DNA of 64,000 nucleotides from Fragilariopsis cylindrus CCMP1102 (lineage: Eukaryota > Bacillariophyta > Bacillariophyceae > Bacillariales > Bacillariaceae), in assembly GCA_900095095.1 (NCBI GenBank), contig FMBT01000345.1, positions 186,001 to 250,000 on the forward strand, given 5' to 3'. The translations under genes were made by a program, and so were the position numbers. Numbering within the stretch: position 1 is the stretch's first letter; each line of letters opens with the position of its first letter. This document shows, piece after piece, positions 54,531 to 64,000 of the stretch. A model generated the notes under the pieces. That model was not told the DNA's origin, made no database searches, and saw nothing but the letters and a program-made list of their open reading frames with translations.

Positions 54531-55364
54531 ATCAATATAAAATTTCTCACCAAAAAAAGATATCCAAGTGATGCCAATAATCCTATCTTATTTGGAATAG
54601 AGCCAGTAAGCTGTATCTTTCGTAAAATTTCTGCTGAAATGATATTAGATGGAGGGGGGGTAGGTGAAGAAGTTGTCATGCAAAGTAAAAGCCGTGTAAT
54701 GTACTGTACTGAGCTGTGCTATGCTATGCTGTACGTGTACGCACAGCACCGTCATATAGGACTGATGTTTAATATATAGTCCAGTACGAAGTGGGTGTCG
54801 TATATTTGCGTGGAAAAGACACTCTTTGCATACGCAGATAGAGGAGAGACCATGGTGTATTGTGTATTGTGTCTCTACGTTTGGGACATGATGACGAATA
54901 AATAAACATGTTTCTCTATCTAGCAGGCAGTACCCACCGTGGCTAGATGCGTTTCTTACAAATAATCTAGTACTAGGTAGAAGTAGCAATAATAATAGTA
55001 AGATGGACAATAAAACTTATTGTTTACATAAAAAAACATTATCTACACAAATCCAAACACATCAAGTCTTTCTCTACTTCTACGCGCGCATCGAATCTTT
55101 CCTTATTTGGATTTGGTGCTACTTGTCCAACAACCACTGGTGGTGGGATAGATAGACATGAGACGCAGATCAGATAGTCCATCTTTTAAAAGCCTGCATC
55201 CCGTACCATCTCAGCACAACTTGGTTTATTCGTTCGTACATTCGTTCTAAGTATGCCGTGTTATATAACGTCACAACACGTCGCATTACGTCACTCGTCG
55301 TTCTTGTCTTGTACTTTAATCTCGTACAGGTGATAATAATGACATGGCCATAGACATAGACATA
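54531..55364. other. intergenic, no gene seen
   Basis: Short runs such as TGTACTGTACTGAGCTGTGCT near 54700 and otherwise unique sequence. The two flanking genes converge here. Frames on the minus strand lack family features. Confidence 0.5.
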
Positions 55365-55456
55365 CTTCCTCCGTGCAACGCCAAATGCATACGCGCTATC
55401 GTGAGGAATTTTCACACCATAAAAGCGTAGAGAGTGAGTCAAAACCTTTCAAAATC
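55365..55456. mobile_element. TA-flanked TIR element, partial copy
   Basis: Starts CTTCCTCCGTGCAACGCC after TA (55363-55364) and shares TACGCGCTATCG and AAAACCT blocks with the copies at 12483 and 60097. No right end is found; the element runs to within about 12 bases of the stop codon of the minus-strand small secreted protein gene. Confidence 0.6.
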
Positions 55457-55467
55457 TATTTCATTTC

Positions 55468-55749
55468 TTAAGTTCCTGTCGATTTCATTGATGATAATTC
55501 TTCTGCACGACTTTCTACTGCTTTGTCTTGAATAGCTGATGATGCTTTGGCTATATTTAAATATCGTGCTTTAATTCTATCCATTGTTGGTGCATCAACA
55601 TCATTGGTTAGATCAATAAATTTACTATTACCACGAGGTCGGAGTTGTCTGTCGGCAGCATTGACAGAAACAGCAGCAGAAGTGAGAAAATCTAATACAA
55701 AAGAAGCAGCGAGAACAACCAAAACAAAAAGTGTGATAAGATTCATCAT
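55468..55749 (-). CDS. small secreted protein
   Basis: Intact 93-residue frame with a clear signal peptide: MMNLITLFVLVVLAASFVLD and more hydrophobic sequence up to about residue 32 (VNAA). The mature part of about 60 residues (RQLRPRGNSKFIDLTNDVDA, then a helical KARYLNIAKASSAIQDKAVE segment) is charged and lacks Cys. I do not recognise a family. The signal peptide, the normal composition and the absence of low complexity support a real gene. It may be secreted or ER-resident. The stop lies next to a truncated TA-flanked element. Confidence 0.5.
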   Translation of the reverse strand: MMNLITLFVLVVLAASFVLDFLTSAAVSVNAADRQLRPRGNSKFIDLTNDVDAPTMDRIKARYLNIAKASSAIQDKAVESRAEELSSMKSTGT

Positions 55750-58218
55750 TGTTGTTACAATTTGCTATTACTTTTTAAGATTTGAAAGGAAAGATTTTTG
55801 TTTGGATTGGATTTGGGGTTTGTAAAATAAAATAATGAGGTTATGATACAATGCAGCAAACAACGTAAGCAAATCATTCGTGGGTCGTCGCTCACTAGAT
55901 CTTGGAAGAGAGCTTCCCATAAATACTAATATCACTATAAATTTCGTCGGAGAGGATGGCTGTTTGAAAATTATGATAAATAGGACAGCATCCGGTATTG
56001 AGGATATGTAATATTTTTATACGTGTCTCATTCATAGCTCCCCCACCTCGTTTAACTGCTTTCGCGTACGTTTAACGCCTAGATTTAACTAAAGAAAAGG
56101 TGCTACAGTATATCACATTCGAGGAGGAAATACTACACTTGACGTGTGCACAATTTGAATTTTCTCGGCTGAGTGAGAATGCTTTTTTGCCAAGCGAAAA
56201 ACTAACTGCCAATTTCCTTCACTACAGTACTGCAACTTACTCCCACTACTATTAATACCAATCTACATACTGACACCAATCATTGCTTGCTCTCTGTGTT
56301 ACGGCCTGACTGCGTAGCCTGCTACTATACTACCTGCCTGCAAAGGAAATTTGACTAGGAGTGAGATATCTGTGTGCAGCACTTCAGAAAAACACATAAC
56401 AAAACCACATCCCTCAAAATATCCACAATATGCTCTGTCTGCCTTTCTATATATAGTTATAATGTATCATACATGATACATTTGATATCATTAATTCTTC
56501 ATGTGATGCAGAAGTTTATTACAGGAAGTTTGTGTTGCAATAAGTTCTCAAACAGCAGCAGCAAGCAGTTCTTGTAGGTGTATCCAATATTCCTTTACCC
56601 CCACCCCCACCCACCCCCCTTCCGCAATGCAACAGTCTACAATGTATTTGGTTAAGAGGTTCTAGAATAAAGTGAGAGGATGGATATCCTTGCTCAGCAA
56701 TTGAACAAAAGCAAACTAAACAATAACAATAGAAGATATCCTCACAGTTAATGATAGAACTCAGATCTCTGTCTCCATTGTAGTTGAGTGTAGGTATCTT
56801 AATAGCAGCAGCAGCAGCAGCAGCAGTTCATGTTGTTGTTTCATATATATTTTTGGTAATGATATCATGTAGTACTAGATAAAACTAGCATGTGCTACAA
56901 TGTATGATACAATAATATTGCTACCATTTACCTCAATGTAACAACAACCTTTGTGCAACAGATTCTCACACAGCAGTAGTAGTTCTTATTGTTCTTGATT
57001 TTTCATATCATTATTTGGTTGACAGTGCTACTCAAAAGAACCAGCATATGCTAGGAGCGGTCCTACCAAACAGTGGGAAGATACAGGAATATTGTTGCTG
57101 TTCTCTACCTGAATACAACCTTGTTGTTGCCTTTCTTTTTAAGCAGAAGTTTACAAGAAGTGTGCAGCAACAAAATCTCACACAGTAGCAGTTCTCTATT
57201 GTTGTTGATGGAATGCACCAGCACCAATATTATTGTACCGCATTTCTCTAACACTAGCAGAAGATGTTGTTTTTGTGTTGTAGTAGCTAATGTTTTTTCT
57301 TTCAATATCTTTTGGTTTACAGCACTACTAGATAGAACCAGTAAAAAACAGAAGTGGATGGAGAAGCGGATGCACCAGGAATATTACTAGAATACACTTA
57401 CATGCAGAAGTTTACAGGAAGTAAGTGCTTGTCAGGAGGCCCAAGCATTACCGTAATATTTATTTGATTGTTTACTCGTGCTTGGCCATACCATCGACGA
57501 TCACTATTTCTAATTTCTAAAACTCTCACTACAGTACCGGTAACTTACTAGCGTACGGTACTTACATTTCTGTTGCGGTTTAAGCCCGGTGCGCACTATC
57601 ACGAAAGTACTGTACGAATCCGAGGACGAGAAAGGTCCTACGGGAAAGTAAAGTAAAAAAGTATCCCTAATCCGATGCAGCAACGGAGAGGATCGGCTAT
57701 TGTAAGTAATTAATTCGCCAAAAATTGGCATATAATACTGTACACGTGAACGGAACTATGATAATTACTTACACTGTAAATACTAGTACGCACGTGCATA
57801 CTACCAACCCGAGATGCAGTCAGGTATTATTCGTGTTAGGAAAGAGTAGGCAGGATCAGCCAGCCATTTCAGTATGGTGCTTTTTGGTCGCACACCTTTT
57901 TGTATACCCGTATCGGATAGAAAATTTTCATTCCTCAACGCCGTCACAATGCGACAGTGTTTTTCTCATCGTGCGAATTCACAAAGACACATCTTTTCTT
58001 TGAGACAAACAAAACACGACACAAGAACGTAACCATCACATACTGTACTTCGTACTGTACCCGAACTTCCTTATTAACTAGTACACCCTCATATCACGTT
58101 GAACGAGTTTAGTTGAAATCATTGTTTCATTTCGTTTTCAATTTCCAAGAACCATAAAAAAGAAGTGTTAAATTGAATATAACTTTCCTCAAATAAACAA
58201 GACAACAAGCAAACAACG
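55750..58218. other. gene-poor region with degenerate tandem repeats
   Basis: From about 56500 to 57430 related blocks recur: a GCAGAAGTTTACAGGAAGT-like motif (56508, 57141, 57402), an AGTTCTCAAACAGCAGCAG or ATTCTCACACAGCAGTAG motif (56545, 56961, 57174) and a CAGTGCTACTCAAAAGAACC-like motif (57025, 57320). Spacing is roughly 200-260 bases. C-rich and CAG-rich runs lie near 56600 and 56806. No coding family is seen on either strand. Confidence 0.55.
56500..57430 (+). repeat. degenerate tandem repeat array, about 200-260 bp units
   Basis: Three to four diverged units identified by shared motifs around GCAGAAGTTTAC, CTCACACAGCAGTAG and a short TTTCATATC-like segment. Unit length is not constant. 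No conserved frame. Confidence 0.5.
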
Positions 58219-59706
58219 ATGGTACGTATAGAGAATAGAGAATAGAGAATAGTTTATGTACTGTACCGTACTGTGCTGTACCTTCCGAATGAATGTTTGT
58301 GATTCTAGATTCGATTCTCTCTTTTTTCCAGTACACTACTTTGAAATGTCTTCTGGATCGAATGCATTGAATCGGTGGCGACTTGGCTTGTCTCTCGGGG
58401 TTTTTCTCTTCCTCTCCTCTCCTGTCTTTTTATATCCTGTTATGTTCTGGCATCGTGTTGTGTTGTGTTGTGTTGTGTCGTTCCTTCTTTTTCCCAAAGA
58501 CATGTGAAAAACCGTCCGCTTCTCACTCACACAAACACCATCCTTCCTATCCCTTCCTACCCTTCCACTCCACTCCCCCCTTCCTTCTAACTAACTAATA
58601 CACAGAGTCCTTCTCCAGCGATTAATACATTAAGATATCGTACACGTAATGCCTGTGGTGCGAATGGTACTGTATTGCGTATATCAAGTTGTTTAATTAT
58701 TGCATTACTAATTGTACTTGGTATTGTCTTTGGTGTAGATTTTGAAAATGGAAATTTCGGAAATGGTAGTTCCAGTAATCAATTACGTACTAGTGAACAA
58801 TATGGTAGTTATGAAGAGTATGATTGGATTGAATTACCAACTGATGTTCAATCCGCAGCACAAACTTTAGGATATAATAAAGGATCCTGGGATCATGATG
58901 GACATGCTGAACATTTTGATAAAGATTGGGAAGAATTAACACCAATACAACAAGAAGCTGCCATTACCATGGGGTATGATGAAAAGACCTGGTGTATTGA
59001 TTATGAAAATTATGAAGAAGAAATGTATGAAAAACGTGAATATTATTTTCAAGATTATGATTGGGACGAATTGCCCTACGACGTCCAATCGGCGGCTACT
59101 AAATTTGGATTTACACAAAAGGAATGGGATAATGATATCCCAATGATGAGTTTTGATAATGATTGGAATGAATTATCATTGGATTTACAAAATGCTGCTA
59201 AGACACTGGGATATGATGAAGATATCTGGTGTGATGATGAAAAAGAATTTAAACAAGAGCAATCTCAAAATTGGATTAATGAGGATTGGATGGGTTTACC
59301 AACAGAAGTCAAAGTAGCTGCGAAAACATTAGGTTTTACACAAGAATTATGGGATAATGATGGTAAAACACCACATACTGATACTGATTGGGATGATTTA
59401 CCGGTAGTACAACAAAATGCTGCGAAAACAATGGGTTATAATCATGAATCATGGTGTAATGATTTTGACGAATATGAAACTGAAATACGTATTGATTATA
59501 AGGAAGATGATTGGGATGAACTACGACCAATTGTTCAATCGGCTGCATCGACATTAGGTTTTACCAAAGATTCCTGGGATAATGAATTACGTACACCCAA
59601 TGAAGACAAAGATTGGAATGAATTAACAAAAGAACAACAAACTGCTGCAATGGTATTAGGATATGATGAACAAAAATGGTGTGATGAAGATGATGATGAT
59701 TTTTAG
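58219..59706 (+). CDS. type II membrane protein with tandem W/AAxTLGY repeats
   Basis: The frame open from 58606 to 59706 has no ATG before its membrane helix. It is preceded by a TACACAG acceptor at 58605, and upstream ATG at 58219-58221 is followed directly by a GTACGT donor, so exon 1 may code only for Met (intron 58222-58605, phase 0). The product would begin M-SPSPAINTLRYRTRNACG, then one helix (about 27-45, SSCLIIALLIVLGIVFGVD), then eight repeats. Each repeat reads like DWDELPxxVQSAAxTLGF followed by a Trp-containing end, alternating WDND-type and WC-type forms, i.e. four double units. The lumenal or extracellular part is strongly acidic. I know this repeat only from stramenopile proteins of unknown role. 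An ATG at 58345 is an alternative start with a weaker donor. Confidence 0.65.
58222..58605 (+). other. predicted intron directly after the start codon
   Basis: 384-base GT-AG intron, GTACGT donor, acceptor CACAG preceded by a C/T-rich tract (58540-58590). Phase 0. It explains why the long frame downstream has an acceptor but no start codon. Confidence 0.55.
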
Positions 59707-60791
59707 AAGAAAGAAGTTATTCTTAACTTGTATGTATTAGTGCACGGTATAACGTGTACGTGTACGTATACGTATACAAATAAAGACAAAATCAAAACAA
59801 AATCAAAGATCAAATAATGAATGAACGAAAACGAAATTGAAGAAAGGATCGAAATGAGACGAGTGTTTGACACGAACGAAATAAGCACAGGCATACAGTA
59901 TGTAATAAATAGTACGGAGTACAGTACAGTACAGAACAGAACAGAATAAGAAGATGAATGGAATAAATAAATAAATAATGAAATTAAAAATAAATTAGTT
60001 GTTTTATAATTAATACACAGACACATATTCATACTATGCGAGCTAGCTAGTAGTATAGTACAGTGCACTAATTTTGGTTGGTTTCAGAACCAAATACTAC
60101 CTCCGTGCAACGCTTGTTCCGCAAGCAAGCTAAAACCTTAAAATATTAAGATCTACTCACAAAATAGAGGGTTAAAGTCACAAACAAGTTTCCCTCATCC
60201 TCCTTGCAAATTTCGTCGTTGTACGTGTTAATTAGGCGCAAAATTTTAAAACGATAGCGCGTACGAAACAAGCGTTGCACGGAGGAAATATGAATGATAT
60301 TGATTTGTATTTTTTGGTTTAAACGACGCGAGAGAATTTTTGAGAGTTTCAACTGCAAATAACAAGAAGGGTTAATAATCAACTTTACAATCATCATCTC
60401 TATGGGTTGATTATTATATTTTTATATTTTCACTATTAAATCCACCATGCTGCGCGGGTGATTACTACGGTAGTATTTTCTTACACGGTGATATCGTGGA
60501 ATAATACAACACTGGTTGAATTTTGTTTATAATGTATATGTATAATATTATGTATAAATTATTTTTTTTGACTATTTTTTTCATTCTTATAATTTGGGTG
60601 TGATTTTGTTTATTTCTACGATTTGATTTGATTTGATTTGATTCGATTCTACATTCACATTTGTACCGTATTCCCATTGCATTTCAATTCAATTCAATTC
60701 GATTCAATTCCATAGAATTTATATATTATGACCATTACTACCAGGCATATTATAATGATCGATTATTTATAATTCAGGATGATATTTTATC
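59707..60791. other. intergenic between convergent genes
   Basis: Contains the TA-flanked element at 60097-60288 and GATTTGATTTG and AATTCAATTC short repeats near 60622-60708. Frames on the minus strand here have no family features. Confidence 0.5.
60097..60288. mobile_element. TA-flanked TIR element, 192 bp, complete
   Basis: Bounded by CTACCTCCGTGCAACGCTTG and the inverse of TTTCCTCCGTGCAACGCTTG, with TA outside both ends (60095-60096 and 60289-60290). The right arm keeps the longer form with TTTCGTACGCGCTATCG; the left arm has lost about 45 bases relative to the copy at 12483. Size, TIRs and TA target fit a Tc1/mariner-type MITE. Confidence 0.85.
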
Positions 60792-62994
60792 TTATATTAT
60801 ATTTAAAAATAATTTATTATATTCTTGATTTTGAATATCATTTTCAGTTAAAGATAGTTGACTCAATAGTCGATGTTTTTGATTCCCATGTTTCTCACGA
60901 TGATTTTGTTCTAAATATAATTGAAATGCAGTTCGAGCCTCAGTTGTGGTGATGATTGGTGTAGTAGTAGTATTAGTAGTAGTAGTATCACCATAACCAA
61001 ATTGTTGATAGATTGTTTCAATGGCACCCGGTATATTTGTAACTAAATCTAAAAAATGAAAATCAATTCTGTTTTTTGGTAGTAGTGGTAGTGGTATAGT
61101 ATCATTCTTACTACCACCATTTCGAACAAATTGAAATCGAAATGGATCATTCTTACTACGACGTCGTCGTGGAGTAGTACTAATCGTACCATTACCATCA
61201 TCATTATCATCTTCTTCATTATCAGTATCGTTATCATTTTCTCTTTTATTTGTTATACTATATGAATTATTTGTTGAATTATTACTATTTTCATTATCAT
61301 TATCATTAGTAGTATCTTGATATTTGGTAAAATTGATTATACCATTAATATACCGTTGTATCCGTCGATTATCTTCGATACCCCATTCTTTAGCCGATGT
61401 TCCAGGTGTATTTGGTATCGCATCCATCATACAAAATATAAAAAATAATTTCGTCATGGAGGCAATAATATCGGTGGGATTTCGATGACTAAAAATTAAT
61501 TTTAAACCATTACTTGAATTTGAATTTGGTGATTCATTACTTGTTGTGTTATTAAATACTTGAATTAATTGTGGTAAATAGGCGGAATGATCTGGATCTT
61601 TCAATAACCATGGTATAGTATTGGTAGGACAATCAATAGTATCATTCCCATTTATATCTAAATTATAACCACGTTTTTTCCATTCGACTTTATCAGTATA
61701 TTGATATAATTTCATGATTAATTTTAACCATTCGTATCGATATACTGCAGTATGATTCGATTCAATTAATTCCGCTGTACCATTTGGATAACGACTTGTA
61801 CTTTTATTTTTACTCTTAATACCAGTAGTAGTAGTATTAGTATTTCTATACATTGGATATAATTTCACCATACTATCCATATAATGATGTCCTAAACAAC
61901 TATCATACCAACTTAAAGATTCATCTGCCTGTAATAAAATTGTAATATTATTGTATCAGAGTGAGGAGGAAAAACGAATCGGAATGAAACGAAGTAGATA
62001 GAAACGGGTGAGAAAATCGAAGACGTGATAAAGTGGTAACGAAACACACAGATACGCACAAAATACACACAGCAAAACACAACGCACACACAATAAAATA
62101 CAAATAACTTCAACTTACTTCACTGGGTATAAATTCATGCATGGTGGACATACATTTGAAAAAATTGGGATAGAGGTAATTTACTTTTTGAATAATTGTT
62201 GTTTGTAATTCCAATGCTTTGTTGGCACGTCCAATACTATCCCAACGTGGAATTAATGTCGGTAATGGTAATACCATATCACACATATCAAAACATTTAT
62301 ATCGTTGAGTATCTTTCGACATGGTACGATGTAATATCGTAGTTCCAGTTCGTGGTAAACTTACAATAAAGACCGGATTGATGATTTGTTCTTTACATAT
62401 TTCACTAGAGGACATACCCATCTTTAATATACCATAATGATTCGTTAAATCAATAGAACTTTGATAATAATTTAAGATTTTACCCACAATGGTTAAATGT
62501 GTAGTTTCTACTATATCTAAATAATAATTTTCAATCCGTACTGTCATGTCATTTCTGGCTTGTTCATTACATAATATTTTTGGTATATTACTACCATTCA
62601 AATCATTATCCTCATCCGCATCTTTCATTAATTGTATACTTTTATCCAATGCGGGTGTAATAGAATATTTTTTTAATAAATATAATATAAAATTCCCGAA
62701 TGTCGATGAATTACCAAATGCACCCACATTAATATATCGTACGAAATAACAGGGACGTGCTAGACCTTCAATCCGCCATTCCGTCTCATTCCAATCTATT
62801 ATTGTTTGATCAAATTTTTGAACTTTATAATTAAAATACAGGAACCAATTTGTACCAATAATTACAACACCAGAAGTTATTGTGCTCAATAGAATATGAT
62901 TTGAGATAGTTTCTACTATCAACGATGATAATGATGATGATGACAACGATCCAAACCATGATGACAATGATGAAAAAAACGATTTCATGATCAT
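60792..62994 (-). CDS. membrane-anchored sulfotransferase
   Basis: Two exons, 62994-62119 and 61928-60792, separated by a 190-base intron (GTAAGT donor, TTATTACAG acceptor, phase 0; joins HEFIPSE to ADESLSW); 670 residues. An N-terminal hydrophobic segment (about 35-52, LSTITSGVVIIGTNWFLYF) anchors the protein. PVFIVSLPRTGTTILHRTMS (about 205-224) is the 5'-phosphosulfate-binding loop of PAPS-dependent sulfotransferases of the Sulfotransfer_3 type. In exon 2, GLKLIFSHRNPTDIIASM is the 3'-phosphate-binding motif with its Arg and Ser. An Asn/Asp-rich insertion (about 61200-61330) interrupts the C-terminal part, which ends with FHFLDLVTNIPGAIETIYQQ. It would transfer sulfate to a carbohydrate or small molecule, probably in the Golgi; acceptor unknown. 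Confidence 0.87.
61929..62118 (-). other. intron in the sulfotransferase gene
   Basis: 190-base GT-AG intron (GTAAGT to TTACAG on the minus strand), phase 0. The exon 1 frame would stop two codons past the donor without it. Confidence 0.9.
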
Positions 62995-64000
62995 CGTTAT
63001 GTTTCGTTTCGTTAGTTTAGTCTGTACTGTACTGTTCTTTCTTCTTCTTCTTCTTCTCGTTGTCTTTCGTCGGTTCGGTTCGTTTCCCTGCAGTTCGAAC
63101 TGAGTTGAGGCGATATGTGAAGTTAAATCGAATATAGATGAATTGAGTTGAGTATATGTCGAGTTCTATTCTATTATGATCTCTTTCTCTTTCTTTCGCT
63201 CGTTTTTATTGCAGTCGTTGGGTTTTCCTTTCGTTTTTGTTCTTCCGTCTTCGTTTTTGTTGTTGTCTCTCTTGTTCGTTTTCGTTTTCGATTCCCTCTG
63301 TTTGACGACGACGAGGTGAGTTGAAGTTGAAGTTGAGGTGAGGTGTAAGTCGAATGTGCCGAGTACTGTTCTGTTCTGTTCTGTTTTTGTTTCCTCTTTG
63401 TATAGTCGTTACGTTATGTTATGTTACGTTACGTTTTAAGTTAACTTAAGTTAACTTACGTTTCCTGTCCTTTCTTCGAGTGATAAGTCTCACTTACTCT
63501 ATCTATCTATATGTCTTTATGTGATGAATCGAACTCGAACTTGAACTCAAACTCAATCTCGACACCGCTTCAACAATCTGACACTAACCACGTACTCAAC
63601 TGACTGACGCACTCTCCACGATATTGCTTATTACCAACACAACACAATTTGAAATCTAATCAGTACAGTGCAGTGCAGTGCAGTGCAGTGTAGTAAAGTA
63701 GTGTACAGATTGATGACTGACTCGATCGTATATATTATTAATTATATATTTATAAAAATATTGCTCTACTGTCGCGTATGGTTGGTGATGGTTGTATGCA
63801 GGCATGGTTGTATGCATGGGTTAAATGCCGTTGCCGTTGCGTTGAAGCGGTGGTTGAATGGGTTGTGTGTTTGGTTGCGTTGCGTTTTGTTTATGGTATA
63901 TTGTGTGTCGTATTATTATGTTGATAAAAAAAATATTTTGTTATTTTAGAATGGTTGTTGCATGATCATCGCGTTCGAAATATTCTGATCGCGTGCGATG
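62995..64000. other. upstream region of the sulfotransferase, window end
   Basis: Contains short pentamer runs (GTTCTGTTCTGTTCTG near 63367, ATGTTATGTTACGTTACG near 63416, AGTGCAGTGCAGTGCAGTG near 63665). The 93-codon frame at 63668-63949 starts in the last run and has no family features. No gene is supported. Confidence 0.5.

Noticed and set aside
63668-63949. 93-codon frame near the window end
   Set aside because: Starts inside a GTGCA pentamer run, Cys/Val-rich without any domain, and no splice or promoter context.

Overview
This is an AT-rich nuclear window from a photosynthetic stramenopile, most likely a pennate diatom. The main reasons are: a plastid triose-phosphate translocator whose N-terminus is a secretory signal ending at the ASAFAP-type Phe used by complex red plastids; several protein families I associate with diatoms (ankyrin-like LPLNKAG/FQLVFEYGIRYFPKK repeats, MYND finger proteins, GDGLC domains, DUF6824-like domains, AAxTLGY/W repeats); short GT-AG introns; and abundant Asn, Gln, Ser and Asp homopolymers. 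No bacterial or organellar DNA is seen. The genus is not determined.

Layout. 1.4-2.1 kb: diatom-type hypothetical gene, with a terminal-inverted-repeat element (copy A) and a broken leucine-rich-like gene behind it. 4.7-5.5 kb: four tandem copies of a 188-bp repeat. 6.1-9.0 kb: secreted trypsin-like protease with long mucin-like modules. 10.4-12.3 kb: unrecognised low-complexity membrane protein. 12.9-20.2 kb (minus): two long reading frames that I interpret as two exons of one gene of about 2,290 residues, with a disordered N-terminus, a degenerate DUF6824-like domain, an acidic region, a degenerate RelA/SpoT-like domain and a long kinesin-light-chain-type TPR array. 21.0-23.2 kb (minus): ubiquilin/Dsk2. 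24.0-26.5 kb: two more copies (B and C) of the foldback element, then almost 3 kb without a gene.

29.3-30.4 kb (minus): small two-exon membrane protein. 31.1-32.9 kb: triose-phosphate translocator. 34.0-35.1 kb (minus): single-domain protein disulfide isomerase. 36.1-37.5 kb (minus): amino-acid permease flanked by an inverted repeat. 39.6-42.1 kb: SAM-dependent methyltransferase. 42.1-43.6 kb (minus): ubiquitin-like/MYND gene shifted in frame at a homopolymer. 44.7-46.2 kb: ankyrin-like gene. 46.4-49.1 kb (minus): type II glycosyltransferase. 49.8-50.6 kb: acidic single-pass membrane protein with a frame break. 51.4-54.5 kb: sulfatase with two mutually compensating frame breaks. 55.5 kb: small secreted protein. 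58.2-59.7 kb: membrane protein with tandem W repeats whose first exon may be only the ATG. 60.8-63.0 kb (minus): sulfotransferase.

The genes do not form an operon-like system. The glycosyltransferase, sulfatase and sulfotransferase within 17 kb are all plausible parts of sulfated-glycan metabolism. The translocator, permease, disulfide isomerase and ubiquilin are housekeeping functions. Two families of non-autonomous DNA transposons (4-bp target-site duplications with long internal inverted repeats; and TA-flanked elements with CTTCCTCCGTGCA ends) account for much of the recognisable repeat content. Several frame breaks sit in or near homopolymers and microsatellites, so assembly indels must be excluded before calling those genes dead.
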